Positions 9,088-17,511 of a stretch of 63,565 bases of DNA are shown one piece after another; position 1 is the first letter of the stretch, and each line of letters opens with the position of its first letter. This DNA is from Erysipelotrichia bacterium. GTDB taxonomy: Bacteria; Bacillota_I; Bacilli_A; Erysipelotrichales; Erysipelotrichaceae. The DNA lies in contig JAUNFB010000006.1 in assembly GCA_030525245.1 (NCBI GenBank), positions 1-63,565 of the forward strand. Reading direction: 5' to 3'. A program made the translations under genes and the position numbers. The notes beneath the pieces are model-generated. The model saw only the letters and a list, made by a program, of their open reading frames with translations, was not told the DNA's origin and ran no database searches.

Positions 9088-11012
9088 CGAATAGATGCTC
9101 CATCATCAACATCATTAACCGTGACAACTTCCAATTTACCGTTCTCATCTTCCGCTGATAAGATCATACCCTTAGACTGTTCGCCTCTCAATGTTCTCGG
9201 AGCCAAATTAGCAATGAATGCTACCTTCTTACCCACAAGCTGTTCCGGCTTATAGTACTGAGCAATACCGCTGACGATTTGACGAACTTCACTGCCGCAT
9301 TTTATCTTAAATACCAACAGTTTATCGGCTTTCGGATGCTTATTGCACTGTAAAACCGTACCGATACGAATATCTAATTTATCAAAATCATCGATATTGA
9401 CTTCTTCCTTAAAAGTCATTTTTTCCGGTTGTTTAGCCTCCAAATACTTATTGACTTCTTCCATTGTCTTTACGCTGTCCAAACGAGCAAACAACATTTT
9501 CGGTTGAGCAGTAACAGTATTATTCTTTTCATAATTGCCCCAAGTAAGAATACTGTCATAATCGGTTTGAACCGTATTAATTTGTTTAAATACTTCTTGT
9601 GCTGTTTGCGGAATAAATGAAGACAATAAAACTGTAGCAATTCTTATTCCTTCTAACAGATTGTACAATACGGTATTCAGACGAGATTTATTCGCTTCAT
9701 CTTTAGCCAATAACCACGGACTTGTTTCATCAATGTATTTGTTACATCTTCTCAATAAGTCAAAAGCAGCGTCGATGGCATCGGCAATACGCAATTGGTC
9801 CATCTTTTCATCAACTTTTTTAACTGCCTGCATCGCAACATTCTTTAATTCATCATCTAACGGCTCATAACAATTCGGTTCACTTAAAGTGCCTCCGAAA
9901 TATTTGTTAGTCATCGCGATAGTCCTGTTGACTAAGTTTCCGTAAATGTTGGCTAAATCGGAATTGATTCTTTCAATTACCAACTGCCAAGTGATTGATC
10001 CGTCTTGAGCAAAAGGCATTTCACTCAAAGCGAAATATCTGACAGCATCTACGCCGAAGAAGTGAGCCAAATCATCGGCATAAATAGCATTCCCTCTGGA
10101 TTTGGAAATTTTGTCTTCTCCTACCAACATCCAAGGATGTCCGAACACTTGTTTAGGCAAAGGCAAATCTAAAGCTAAAAGCATAATCGGCCAATAAATC
10201 GTATGAAAACGAATGATATCTTTACCGATCAAATGTAAATCAGCCGGCCAATACTTCTTGAATTGTTCACTGCTGTTACCGTCGCAATCATAACCGATAC
10301 CGGTAATATAATTGCTCAGAGCATCAATCCAAACATAAATTACATGTTTAGGGTCAAAGGTTACCGGGATTCCCCATTTAAAACTGGTTCTGGATACACA
10401 CAAATCCTGTAAACCGGGTTTTAAAAAGTTATTTAACATTTCATTTTTTCGGCTTTCCGGTTGAATAAATTCAGGATGATCTTCAATATATTTAATTAAT
10501 CGATCGGCGTATTTACTCATTCTGAAAAAATAAGATTCCTCTTTTTCTTTGTGAACTTCTCGACCGCAATCCGGACATTTACCGTCAACCAATTGACTTT
10601 CGGTCCAAAATGCTTCACACTCCGTACAATACAAGCCTTCATACTCCGATTTATAAATATCGCCTTGTTTATAAAGTCTTTCAAAGATCTTTTGAACCTG
10701 TTTTTCATGATAATCATCGGTAGTACGAATAAACTTATCATAAGATGTATTCATCAAATCCCAAATTTCTTTGACTACAGCTGCAGTTTTGTCCACATAT
10801 TCTTTTGGTGTCACTCCGGCTTGATTAGCTTTAGCTTCTATTTTTTGACCGTGTTCATCTGTACCTGTTTGAAAAAATACATCGTATCCTGTTAATCTTT
10901 TATAACGGGCAATAGCATCGGCCATAATAATCTCATAGGTATTACCAATATGCGGCTTTCCGCTAGCATAGGCAATAGCCGTCGTAATATAATATTTCCC
11001 TTTATTTTCCAT
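9084..11012 (-). CDS. metG: Methionyl-tRNA synthetase
   Basis: Charges tRNA-Met. The 642-residue protein has the class I HIGN motif at residues 21-24 and KISKSRGN near residue 300. It has one zinc knuckle (CTEC...CPDC, about residues 127-147) and a C-terminal OB-fold tRNA-binding domain (Trbp111/EMAP-like) over the last ~105 residues. This is the usual layout of the Firmicute enzyme. It lies behind a T-box and directly overlaps rlmH. The start follows AGGAGG. Confidence 0.97.
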   Translation of the reverse strand: MENKGKYYITTAIAYASGKPHIGNTYEIIMADAIARYKRLTGYDVFFQTGTDEHGQKIEAKANQAGVTPKEYVDKTAAVVKEIWDLMNTSYDKFIRTTDDYHEKQVQKIFERLYKQGDIYKSEYEGLYCTECEAFWTESQLVDGKCPDCGREVHKEKEESYFFRMSKYADRLIKYIEDHPEFIQPESRKNEMLNNFLKPGLQDLCVSRTSFKWGIPVTFDPKHVIYVWIDALSNYITGIGYDCDGNSSEQFKKYWPADLHLIGKDIIRFHTIYWPIMLLALDLPLPKQVFGHPWMLVGEDKISKSRGNAIYADDLAHFFGVDAVRYFALSEMPFAQDGSITWQLVIERINSDLANIYGNLVNRTIAMTNKYFGGTLSEPNCYEPLDDELKNVAMQAVKKVDEKMDQLRIADAIDAAFDLLRRCNKYIDETSPWLLAKDEANKSRLNTVLYNLLEGIRIATVLLSSFIPQTAQEVFKQINTVQTDYDSILTWGNYEKNNTVTAQPKMLFARLDSVKTMEEVNKYLEAKQPEKMTFKEEVNIDDFDKLDIRIGTVLQCNKHPKADKLLVFKIKCGSEVRQIVSGIAQYYKPEQLVGKKVAFIANLAPRTLRGEQSKGMILSAEDENGKLEVVTVNDVDDGASIR

Positions 11013-11023
11013 ACTCTTCCTCC

Positions 11024-11225
11024 TAAAATAAAAGGTACCTTTAAGGACGTTTAAAACGTGGTACCACCTTACTTGCTTCTCAATAACTTAACGCGTTAAG
11101 ACGTCTTTACCTACCTATCGATAAAGCAGTTCCGAGACCATCTTCATTGCTGTTTATCCGGTGCCTTTCACCTGCCGCACCTCTCTGACAGAACAACTCG
11201 CAACTACTCTTCTCTTCCCAACCTT
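11024..11225 (-). promoter_or_regulatory. T-box riboswitch, methionine-specific
   Basis: The leader of metG contains the T-box core AAGGTGGTACCACG (11057-11070). The terminator arms GGTACC...GGTACC are followed by a T-rich run just before the metG ribosome site. Stem I base pairs between about 11206-11195 and 11137-11126 (AGTAGTTGCGAG with CTCGGAACTGCT). The specifier reads ATG, the complement of 11139-11141, next to that stem. Uncharged tRNA-Met should stabilise the antiterminator and allow metG-rlmH transcription. Confidence 0.9.
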
Positions 11226-11231
11226 TATTTA

Positions 11232-11260
11232 AGTATAAAAGATTTTTAACCTTTTGACAA
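11232..11260 (-). promoter_or_regulatory. Promoter of the metG T-box transcript
   Basis: TTGTCA (11255-11260) and TATACT (11232-11237) on the minus strand with 17 bp between them. Confidence 0.75.
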
Positions 11261-11290
11261 TATGTTTAATGTATGATAGCTTTGCCACTA

Positions 11291-11332
11291 ACAACAAAAT
11301 GAGGATGATAAACTAAGCATAATCACCCTCAT
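11291..11332 (-). terminator. Terminator of the aldolase PTS operon
   Basis: An 11-bp stem with one mismatch (11299-11309 with 11322-11332), followed on the minus strand by TTTTGTTGTT. It directly follows the aldolase stop codon. Confidence 0.6.
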
Positions 11333-11340
11333 CAGCTGTT

Positions 11341-12207
11341 TTAAATCCGATATAAACTGGCTTTTCCTATTGAATCAAACAATTTCATTTTATGCAACAC
11401 GGTCTCTTTGGCAGATTTAATAGCCTCAGAATATACTTCCGGTGTCCAATACGGATGAAACTCGTTTAATGTGTCTGTCAACTTGTCAAAAAAGGCTTTT
11501 TGATAATCACTGGCAATATTAACTTTGTTTATACCGTTTTTACAGGCTTCCGCGATTTCCTCATCCTTATTCGCTGATCCGCCGTGGAGAACTAACGGTT
11601 TAACAGCCACCTTATTTATTTCTTTAAGCAAGTCAATTCTTAACTTAGGTACACAGTCTTTAGGATAAATACCGTGAGATGTTCCGATCGCAATAGCTAA
11701 ACTGTCGCAATCCGTTTTTTCAATAAAGTCAGTTACATCTTCCGGACGAGTATAAATAATGTTTTCCGTACCCTTTTCGAAAGAAGAATCCAAAACTCCG
11801 ATCGTACCTAATTCGGCTTCAACGGAAACATTTCTCCGGTGGGCATAAACAACTGTTTTTTCGGTTAAAGCAATATTATCTTCATAACTTTTTCGTGACG
11901 CATCAATCATCACAGAAGTGAATCCACAATCAATAGCATGCACGCAATCAGCAAAACTTTCACCGTGATCAAGATGCAAAACTACCGGCAATTTGCTGTG
12001 GTGAATATATTCCTTAACATAATAAATAAATTCATCCGATACAAATCTTAATTCATCCGGTATCAGTTGGACGATTACCGGCGAATCGGCTTTTTCCGCC
12101 GCTGTCATAACTGCTTTGAACAATAATGAATCGCAAATATTAAATGCTCCGACCGCAAAATTATTATTCCTAGCTATTTTTAACATCTTTTCCATTGTAA
12201 TTAACAT
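11341..12207 (-). CDS. Class II (zinc) ketose-bisphosphate aldolase family protein
   Basis: A 288-residue class II aldolase of the FbaA/GatY/KbaY superfamily, which splits a ketose phosphate to dihydroxyacetone phosphate and an aldehyde. Zinc ligand motifs are present: HLDHG near 80, an acidic 'EAELG', GTSHGIY near 178 and LHGGSA near 208, with KVNIASD for phosphate binding. It is the last gene of a PTS operon, 4 bp after an iron alcohol dehydrogenase. The substrate cannot be read from sequence. Its operon context suggests a dedicated catabolic aldolase rather than glycolytic FBA. Confidence 0.88.
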   Translation of the reverse strand: MLITMEKMLKIARNNNFAVGAFNICDSLLFKAVMTAAEKADSPVIVQLIPDELRFVSDEFIYYVKEYIHHSKLPVVLHLDHGESFADCVHAIDCGFTSVMIDASRKSYEDNIALTEKTVVYAHRRNVSVEAELGTIGVLDSSFEKGTENIIYTRPEDVTDFIEKTDCDSLAIAIGTSHGIYPKDCVPKLRIDLLKEINKVAVKPLVLHGGSANKDEEIAEACKNGINKVNIASDYQKAFFDKLTDTLNEFHPYWTPEVYSEAIKSAKETVLHKMKLFDSIGKASLYRI

Positions 12208-12211
12208 AATT

Positions 12212-13357
12212 TTACCTCAATGATTCTCTGATTATTTTTTCGGCAGCAACAAAATCAACTTTTTTAGGACACATTTCCAAAAATGGATTGCTTACCAATT
12301 CTGTACTCATTTCTTTTACTCTGCTATCTTCACAATTCAAATGATCGTTGTCAACAACCGTTAATGAGTTACAAAATGCTTCATATGCCTCAATAGTTTT
12401 ATTTTTAATTGTCTCTGCGTTATCATCCTCTTTAATATCAGCTTTTAATATTCGACCTATTTGGGCAATTTTTCCCGGTAATTTGTCAAAGATAAAGTTG
12501 ATCATAGCAGGAAAGCCATACATACAAGCCTGACCGTGAATCATATTAAATTCGGCTCCGATAATATGAGCAACCGCATGTCCTAAATGATCGGATGAAC
12601 ACATCAGAACCCAACCGCCTAATGATGCAGCATTCAACATTCTTTCTCTTGCCTTTATATTTTGCCCGTTTTCTACCGCCAAAGGTAAATATTCCACTAC
12701 CGTTTCCATTATTTTTTCACATATTAAATCCACTATCGGTGTTGCTTTTGTTGCTGTATAGGCTTCGGCAGCGTGAGAGAAAACATCCAATCCGGTATAT
12801 GCCGTCTGCTTTTTAGATAATCCGCAAGTTAACAAGGCATCTAAAATCGTGTACTCTTCTTTAAAGCAATCCGTAGGAATTAATTTCTTACGATGAGTTT
12901 GACGATCGCTTATGATTGCTCCTTGAGACAATTCCGAACCGGTTCCGGCTGTTGTCGGTATACTGAAAAAACCGTAACAATCCTTAGGTTGCTTGCCTTC
13001 ATAGTCCAAAATCGAACCATCATTGAACCTCATTAAGTTGATGCATTTGGCAGTATCGATGGAACTTCCTCCACCGATTGCCAAAACACTGTCGCACATG
13101 TTTTCCAGACACTTTTTCAGACCATTTTCAACCAAATCATCTTCCGGATTAGGGTAAACATCACTATACAAACAGTAATCCAATCCATCCTTTTTTATTT
13201 GGTCAAGTATATTACGCACAAAATCAAGATTTGCTAATCCGTTATCGCAAACTACCAGCGGTTTTTTATACCCACATTTTATTAATAATTTACCTATATT
13301 TTGAGCGGAACCATTTGATGATATTACATTTACCTTTTGTACTAATGTTGTAATCAT
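12212..13357 (-). CDS. Iron-containing alcohol dehydrogenase
   Basis: A 381-residue group III alcohol dehydrogenase (FucO/DhaT family), reducing or oxidising small aldehydes and alcohols with NAD(P)H. Seen are the nucleotide-binding GGGSSIDTAK, TTAGTGSE, and metal-ligand motifs GLDVFSHAAEAY, DHLGHAVAHIIGAEF and HGQACMYG. It lies between EIIBC (4 bp gap) and the aldolase. The arrangement suggests that it handles the aldehyde released by the aldolase. The start has only a weak ribosome site and probably depends on coupling to EIIBC translation. Confidence 0.9.
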   Translation of the reverse strand: MITTLVQKVNVISSNGSAQNIGKLLIKCGYKKPLVVCDNGLANLDFVRNILDQIKKDGLDYCLYSDVYPNPEDDLVENGLKKCLENMCDSVLAIGGGSSIDTAKCINLMRFNDGSILDYEGKQPKDCYGFFSIPTTAGTGSELSQGAIISDRQTHRKKLIPTDCFKEEYTILDALLTCGLSKKQTAYTGLDVFSHAAEAYTATKATPIVDLICEKIMETVVEYLPLAVENGQNIKARERMLNAASLGGWVLMCSSDHLGHAVAHIIGAEFNMIHGQACMYGFPAMINFIFDKLPGKIAQIGRILKADIKEDDNAETIKNKTIEAYEAFCNSLTVVDNDHLNCEDSRVKEMSTELVSNPFLEMCPKKVDFVAAEKIIRESLR

Positions 13358-13360
13358 ATT

Positions 13361-14737
13361 TTATGCCACACTTTTCTTATTCTGTCTTAACAATACAATA
13401 TAAGTCAATACAAAGCCGATTACTGTTGAAACAAGTATACCGATTATAAAAGCCCATAATCCGGTTTCCATGTGAATGGCAATTGACCAAATACCCAAAG
13501 CAAATCCCGTTCCTTTTACACCTAAAATAGAACAAATCATTCCGCCGATAGCGGCACCGACAGAACCGCAAATCATTCCGCACATTCCCTTGCTAGGCAA
13601 GGTCTGATTGAAGATGGCCGGTTCGGTTACACCCATTGCGGCAGAAAATGTATTCGCAACAGCACTTGCTCTGTCTTTCTTGTTTTTCGAGAAAATGATA
13701 AAGGCAGCACAAGCACCGCATTGTCCGAATATTGAGCAGTTAACCAACGGAATAATCGGATCCAAACCGAAATTAGCTAAAAATTGCATATCTAAGAAGT
13801 CAAATGCTAAATGACATCCGGTAATAACGATAAATTGATAAACGAAAGTGAAAATAAAAGCACCGATACCTAACGGTAAAGTTATTAACCATGATGCGGC
13901 AGAAATCAAAAATTGTTCAACTACTCTGATAACCGGTCCGCAAAAGAACATTGTTACGAAGAAAGTTGTTCCGACAGAAATGAGTGGAGTAAAAATGCTG
14001 TCCACAATACCCGGAACAATTTTTTCTCGACACAGTTTTTCCATAGAAGCCAACATCCAACCGGCAAATATCGCAACTAAAACCGAGCATTGGAAGGCTG
14101 CGATTTTGAAATTAATACCGAAAAGACTTATGATCATCGGTTCACCACCGGTAGATACATCAAATGCTGACGGCAGACTGCCGCTGACTAACATCAGTCC
14201 TAAAATAATACCTAATACTTCTGTCCCACCAAAACGCTTGCAAGTAGACCAGGTAACCAATACCGGCAACATATCCAATGCTGTTGAACATAAAATTGAT
14301 AATAAAGTATACCAATTAGAATCTACACTGATCAAACCGGAATATTCCAATATCGATCTAATACCGCTTAACATACCCGAGCAAATAATTGCCGGTAAAA
14401 CTGCCGGAAATACTGTACTGAATATTCCGACAACCTTCTGAACAAAGGTCTCTTTTTCTTCAACAACCACATTCTTATTGTCAGAAGCATTAACAATATC
14501 TGCTGTCTCTTTATAAACCGCTCTGATTGTGCCGTTGCCTAAGATAATTTGGAATTGATTTCCCACAACTGCCAATCCTTTTACTTTATCAATTGATTTA
14601 ACTCTTTCTTTATCAACTGTCGAACTGTCATATACTTCAATTCTTAATCTGGTTGTACACATGCTGACCGTCTTAATATTTTTTACTCCCCCAACCGCTT
14701 CAACGCATTCTTGGGCTATCTTTCTGTAATCTTCCAT
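13361..14737 (-). CDS. PTS EIIBC component, glucose/sucrose/beta-glucoside superfamily
   Basis: A membrane sugar permease-kinase of 458 residues. The N-terminal EIIB domain has the phospho-cysteine in SMCTTRLR (Cys27). A linker near residue 90 leads to a ten-helix EIIC domain. There is no fused EIIA; a separate one is encoded at 15722-16183. It is preceded by a RAT/terminator switch and translated from AGGAGG. The sugar is unknown. No phospho-glycosidase is in the operon, so the substrate is probably a monosaccharide or polyol rather than a disaccharide. Confidence 0.9.
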   Translation of the reverse strand: MEDYRKIAQECVEAVGGVKNIKTVSMCTTRLRIEVYDSSTVDKERVKSIDKVKGLAVVGNQFQIILGNGTIRAVYKETADIVNASDNKNVVVEEKETFVQKVVGIFSTVFPAVLPAIICSGMLSGIRSILEYSGLISVDSNWYTLLSILCSTALDMLPVLVTWSTCKRFGGTEVLGIILGLMLVSGSLPSAFDVSTGGEPMIISLFGINFKIAAFQCSVLVAIFAGWMLASMEKLCREKIVPGIVDSIFTPLISVGTTFFVTMFFCGPVIRVVEQFLISAASWLITLPLGIGAFIFTFVYQFIVITGCHLAFDFLDMQFLANFGLDPIIPLVNCSIFGQCGACAAFIIFSKNKKDRASAVANTFSAAMGVTEPAIFNQTLPSKGMCGMICGSVGAAIGGMICSILGVKGTGFALGIWSIAIHMETGLWAFIIGILVSTVIGFVLTYIVLLRQNKKSVA

Positions 14738-14766
14738 ATTTTCCTCCTATAATTTTTTATAATCAA

Positions 14767-14790
14767 CAGTATCATTCGCGACTAATACTG
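14767..14790. promoter_or_regulatory. 24-bp interrupted palindrome upstream of EIIBC
   Basis: CAGTAT, 3 bp, TCGCGA, 3 bp, ATACTG. It lies between the RAT terminator and the EIIBC ribosome site. It could be a mRNA hairpin or a protein-binding site. Confidence 0.45.
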
Positions 14791-14803
14791 TCATTATTGA
14801 AAA

Positions 14804-14848
14804 TAAAAACCCAAAGTAAAAATAATATCTTATCTTTAACTTTGGGTT
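14804..14848 (-). terminator. RAT-controlled terminator before EIIBC
   Basis: A perfect 10-bp stem (14808-14817 with 14839-14848) followed by a T run on the minus strand. Its first arm overlaps the RAT element, the standard antitermination layout. Confidence 0.88.
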
Positions 14849-14875
14849 ATGCTCGTATTGTAACGATAACAATCC
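14845..14875 (-). promoter_or_regulatory. RAT antiterminator site, intercistronic
   Basis: The minus strand begins GGATTGTTA and ends GCATAACC, matching LicT/SacY-type ribonucleic antiterminator sequences. Binding by the antiterminator encoded just upstream would prevent the overlapping terminator. Confidence 0.85.
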
Positions 14876-14888
14876 TACTTATTTAAAG

Positions 14889-15710
14889 TTATAATTTAAT
14901 CAATCTGTTAATGTGCAACAATATATAAAATATCTCTTCTTTGCTTAAATTCCAATCGTGCTCCTTTCGCAAGTACTCAGAAATCAGCAATGCACAATCG
15001 TATGCCTGCGGATAATCTTTTTTAGCTGTATCATACAAGTTTGAATACATTTGATTCAACTCGATTCCTTTTATTCTCCTAACCATCAAATAACGCATAT
15101 GCAAGATAAAACGAGAATATTCCAAACTATCACTGTTTAAGATGACATGAAAATAGGTTGAAATGATTTCCAGAATCTTCTCGATTATCTCGGTCATTCT
15201 GGTTGTTTCATACATGTCATTGATGCCGTTTTCGGCATTCACAAAGTGTAAGGCTATTGCACAAGCTTCATCTGTCGGAAATTCAATACCGGTATCATTC
15301 TTGATAATTTCTAATGCTTTCATTCCGATTTTTGTTTCTGTCGGATAAATCACATTGATTACCGAATTCATCGGATTATGCATATCTATTTCATTATCAT
15401 AACGATACATCGCAAAGTTGATATGATCGGCAAGAGTGAAGATAATATTCGGATTGAGTTCTACATTTAAATATTTCTTCCCTAATTCAACTACTTTCGT
15501 GGCAATATCAATGATATATTTGTCCAGTGAATCAAACAATGAAATATACTTTTTATCAATCAGTTGATATTTCTCCTGAACTAATCTTTCATCCGTCAAG
15601 TTATAAGGGGTTTCCTTAAATCCGACTCCCTTACCATATATAATCACTTTATCTCCGCTGTTATCAATTGCCAAAGCATAATTGTTGTTAATCTTTTTGA
15701 TTACTTTCAT
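14889..15710 (-). CDS. licT: LicT/BglG-family transcription antiterminator
   Basis: A 273-residue RNA-binding antiterminator. A CAT RNA-binding domain (about 1-55, 'NNYALAIDNSGDKVIIYGKGVGF' pattern) precedes two PRD domains with conserved histidines: LADHINFAMYR in PRD1 and FILHMRYL and LLHINRLI in PRD2. EII-dependent phosphorylation of these normally sets its activity. It is encoded between EIIA and EIIBC with RAT sites before both. No clear ribosome binding site precedes the ATG, which suggests low, coupled translation. Confidence 0.92.
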   Translation of the reverse strand: MKVIKKINNNYALAIDNSGDKVIIYGKGVGFKETPYNLTDERLVQEKYQLIDKKYISLFDSLDKYIIDIATKVVELGKKYLNVELNPNIIFTLADHINFAMYRYDNEIDMHNPMNSVINVIYPTETKIGMKALEIIKNDTGIEFPTDEACAIALHFVNAENGINDMYETTRMTEIIEKILEIISTYFHVILNSDSLEYSRFILHMRYLMVRRIKGIELNQMYSNLYDTAKKDYPQAYDCALLISEYLRKEHDWNLSKEEIFYILLHINRLIKL

Positions 15711-15721
15711 ATATATTTAAA

Positions 15722-16183
15722 TCACGCCGTAGCAATTATTTCATCAAATGTGATATTATCAGCTTCTCTTTTCAAATGTTCGACTTGTTCTCCGGAAGTG
15801 ATAACAACCATCGTTGTAACCGGATAAGGTTGCTGCTTCAAATAATCCATATCTAATTCAACCGCTATATCTGTGGCTTGAACATTTTGTCCTTCTTTTA
15901 ACAGACATTTAAAACCTTTACCCTGTAAATTAACCGTGTCGATACCAATATGAACCAATAACTCAACACCGCTTTTACTTCTGATTCCAAACGCATAACC
16001 GTTTTCCGAAACCATAACTACCTTACCGCTTATCGGGCAATGAATAAATCCGTCTTTCGGTTCAACCGCAAATCCATCTCCCAACATTTTTTTCGCAAAC
16101 ATTTCATCCGGTACATACTCCAATTCTATCAATTTACCGTTAGCCGGAGCATAAATATTAATTTTTTTCGCAAACAATGGCAT
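15722..16183 (-). CDS. PTS EIIA component, glucose (Crr) type
   Basis: A soluble 153-residue phosphocarrier passing phosphate from HPr to EIIB. The active-site His78 is in LLVHIGIDTV. The second conserved histidine of the family (T-x-HA in E. coli, His75) is replaced by Tyr in 'ENGYAFGI' (about residue 63); the codon is TAT. This may alter phosphate transfer. It is the first gene of the operon, behind a promoter and RAT1, and starts after GGAGG. Confidence 0.92.
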   Translation of the reverse strand: MPLFAKKINIYAPANGKLIELEYVPDEMFAKKMLGDGFAVEPKDGFIHCPISGKVVMVSENGYAFGIRSKSGVELLVHIGIDTVNLQGKGFKCLLKEGQNVQATDIAVELDMDYLKQQPYPVTTMVVITSGEQVEHLKREADNITFDEIIATA

Positions 16184-16198
16184 TGTGCTGTCCCTCCA

Positions 16199-16247
16199 AA
16201 TAAAAATCTCAACAAAGCAAAAACATCTCGGTTATGCCTCATTGAGA
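16199..16247 (-). terminator. RAT-controlled terminator before EIIA
   Basis: A short stem TCTCAA/TTGAGA (complements of 16242-16247 and 16207-16212) is followed by TTTTTATTT on the minus strand. It overlaps the RAT, so it should be mutually exclusive with it. The stem is weaker than the second switch. Confidence 0.6.
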
Positions 16248-16258
16248 GTGACTATTCC
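16230..16258 (-). promoter_or_regulatory. RAT antiterminator site in the operon leader
   Basis: A 29-nt element beginning GGAATAGTCAC and ending GAGGCATAACC on the minus strand. It fits the LicT-type RAT consensus in length and in conserved ends. Confidence 0.8.
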
Positions 16259-16269
16259 TACTTGGCTAT

Positions 16270-16298
16270 ATAATAGCACCGCTTAAATAAATAATCAA
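16270..16298 (-). promoter_or_regulatory. Promoter of the EIIA-licT-EIIBC operon
   Basis: TTGATT (16293-16298) and TATTAT (16270-16275) on the minus strand, 17 bp apart, upstream of the first RAT. Confidence 0.65.
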
Positions 16299-16310
16299 TA
16301 TTTTTTTAGC

Positions 16311-17498
16311 TTAACGCAAATTTAAACTGCACTGAGGATAAACTACTTCAATATCCAAGTTTTTATCATTATAATTCAGTTGTAAACCCTCTAAATAGTA
16401 ATAATAAAAATCCTGCTTGTCCAATTCTTCCCACTTAAAATTATCGGTAATATAATATTTCATACTCTTCAACAATAGATTTGTACAATTGTCCTGATAT
16501 GAATATATATTCAAACTGCTAAGCGGTGCTTTAGACAGTCCATCTTTATTGTCGATATAACAAGTTCGTTTTTCTCCGTTTTCCAATGTATAATTAATCA
16601 AAAAATCAAAGTCAAGCAAACGATAACTGCGGTACTGCACTCCGGCAACCGGTTGAGCATAATTAAGATCCGCAATCAATTCAATGCTGTCATCTGAAAC
16701 CAAATCGTAATAATGGTAAGTTAACGCATCATTGCTTAGAAAACGAAAATAACCGTTATAACAACTTAAAACACCCTGGTCATATCCGGAAGCAAGCAAT
16801 TGTTGGGCTATATAATCAATAATAAAACTGTTTTTCAGCCAATAAAAATCGATATAAGAATTAATGTCATTTTCCTGAGCAAACTGTCTATATTGATCCG
16901 ACACATGTAATTCAACATAATTGTCTTCGAATAATTCGATAGACAAATGATTTTTATCATTAATAAAGGACAATAATTTTTGAACATATTCGGCAATTTC
17001 AGCATTTAATAACGGATCATAATCAACCAATTGATAATCGGCATCACAACTGAACATTCCTTTATATAATTCATATATCGGTGCTAAGGCAATACTGTTA
17101 TTATCATATTCCGCCAATAGATTTAACTGTTCGTATAAAAGCCCATCAACCTTAATTTTTTGATTAGGATGAGCATTTATATAAGCAATATTGTTTGTAC
17201 CTTCATAAATGCTGCTTTCATCCAATAAGTTATATATTTTTTGATAACTTTCATTGTAAATATTTTTCACTGCTTCATATTCCGCTTTACTGTCGGCACA
17301 ATATTTTAATATTACTTCATTTCCGTCTACAACATTATTTTCCACAATTCTGTATTCCGGTTGCCAAGAAAAAAGATTTTTGGCTGCTATACCAAAAGAA
17401 AAAAGAGCAACCAAAATAAATACAATAAATAAAACCTTTCTCAACTGAAGATTTTTACTTGTATACTCTATTTTTGAGTTGCTCTTTTGCATAATCAA
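16311..17498 (-). CDS. Membrane-anchored degenerate ApbE-like protein
   Basis: A 395-residue protein with one N-terminal membrane helix (about 22-43). It faces outward by charge distribution. The order of features resembles ApbE FAD:protein FMN transferases: a 'DGLLYEQLNLLAEYDNNSIALAP' segment (about 115-138), an 'IDYIAQQLLASGYDQGVLSCYNGYF' equivalent of the 'KGYAAD..N.GGN' region, and a late 'CYIDNKDGL' region. The glycine-rich and metal-binding residues are not conserved, so flavin transfer is doubtful. Start TTG 17498 has AAGGAG at 6 bp. The gene is 13 bp after oppF and the last of that operon. Confidence 0.55.
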   Translation of the reverse strand: MIMQKSNSKIEYTSKNLQLRKVLFIVFILVALFSFGIAAKNLFSWQPEYRIVENNVVDGNEVILKYCADSKAEYEAVKNIYNESYQKIYNLLDESSIYEGTNNIAYINAHPNQKIKVDGLLYEQLNLLAEYDNNSIALAPIYELYKGMFSCDADYQLVDYDPLLNAEIAEYVQKLLSFINDKNHLSIELFEDNYVELHVSDQYRQFAQENDINSYIDFYWLKNSFIIDYIAQQLLASGYDQGVLSCYNGYFRFLSNDALTYHYYDLVSDDSIELIADLNYAQPVAGVQYRSYRLLDFDFLINYTLENGEKRTCYIDNKDGLSKAPLSSLNIYSYQDNCTNLLLKSMKYYITDNFKWEELDKQDFYYYYLEGLQLNYNDKNLDIEVVYPQCSLNLR

Positions 17499-17511
17499 AT
17501 ATTTCTCCTTA

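Noticed and set aside
13848..14441. Plus-strand open frame of about 197 codons opposite EIIBC
   Set aside because: Reverse-frame image of membrane helices; the minus-strand EIIBC is unambiguous.
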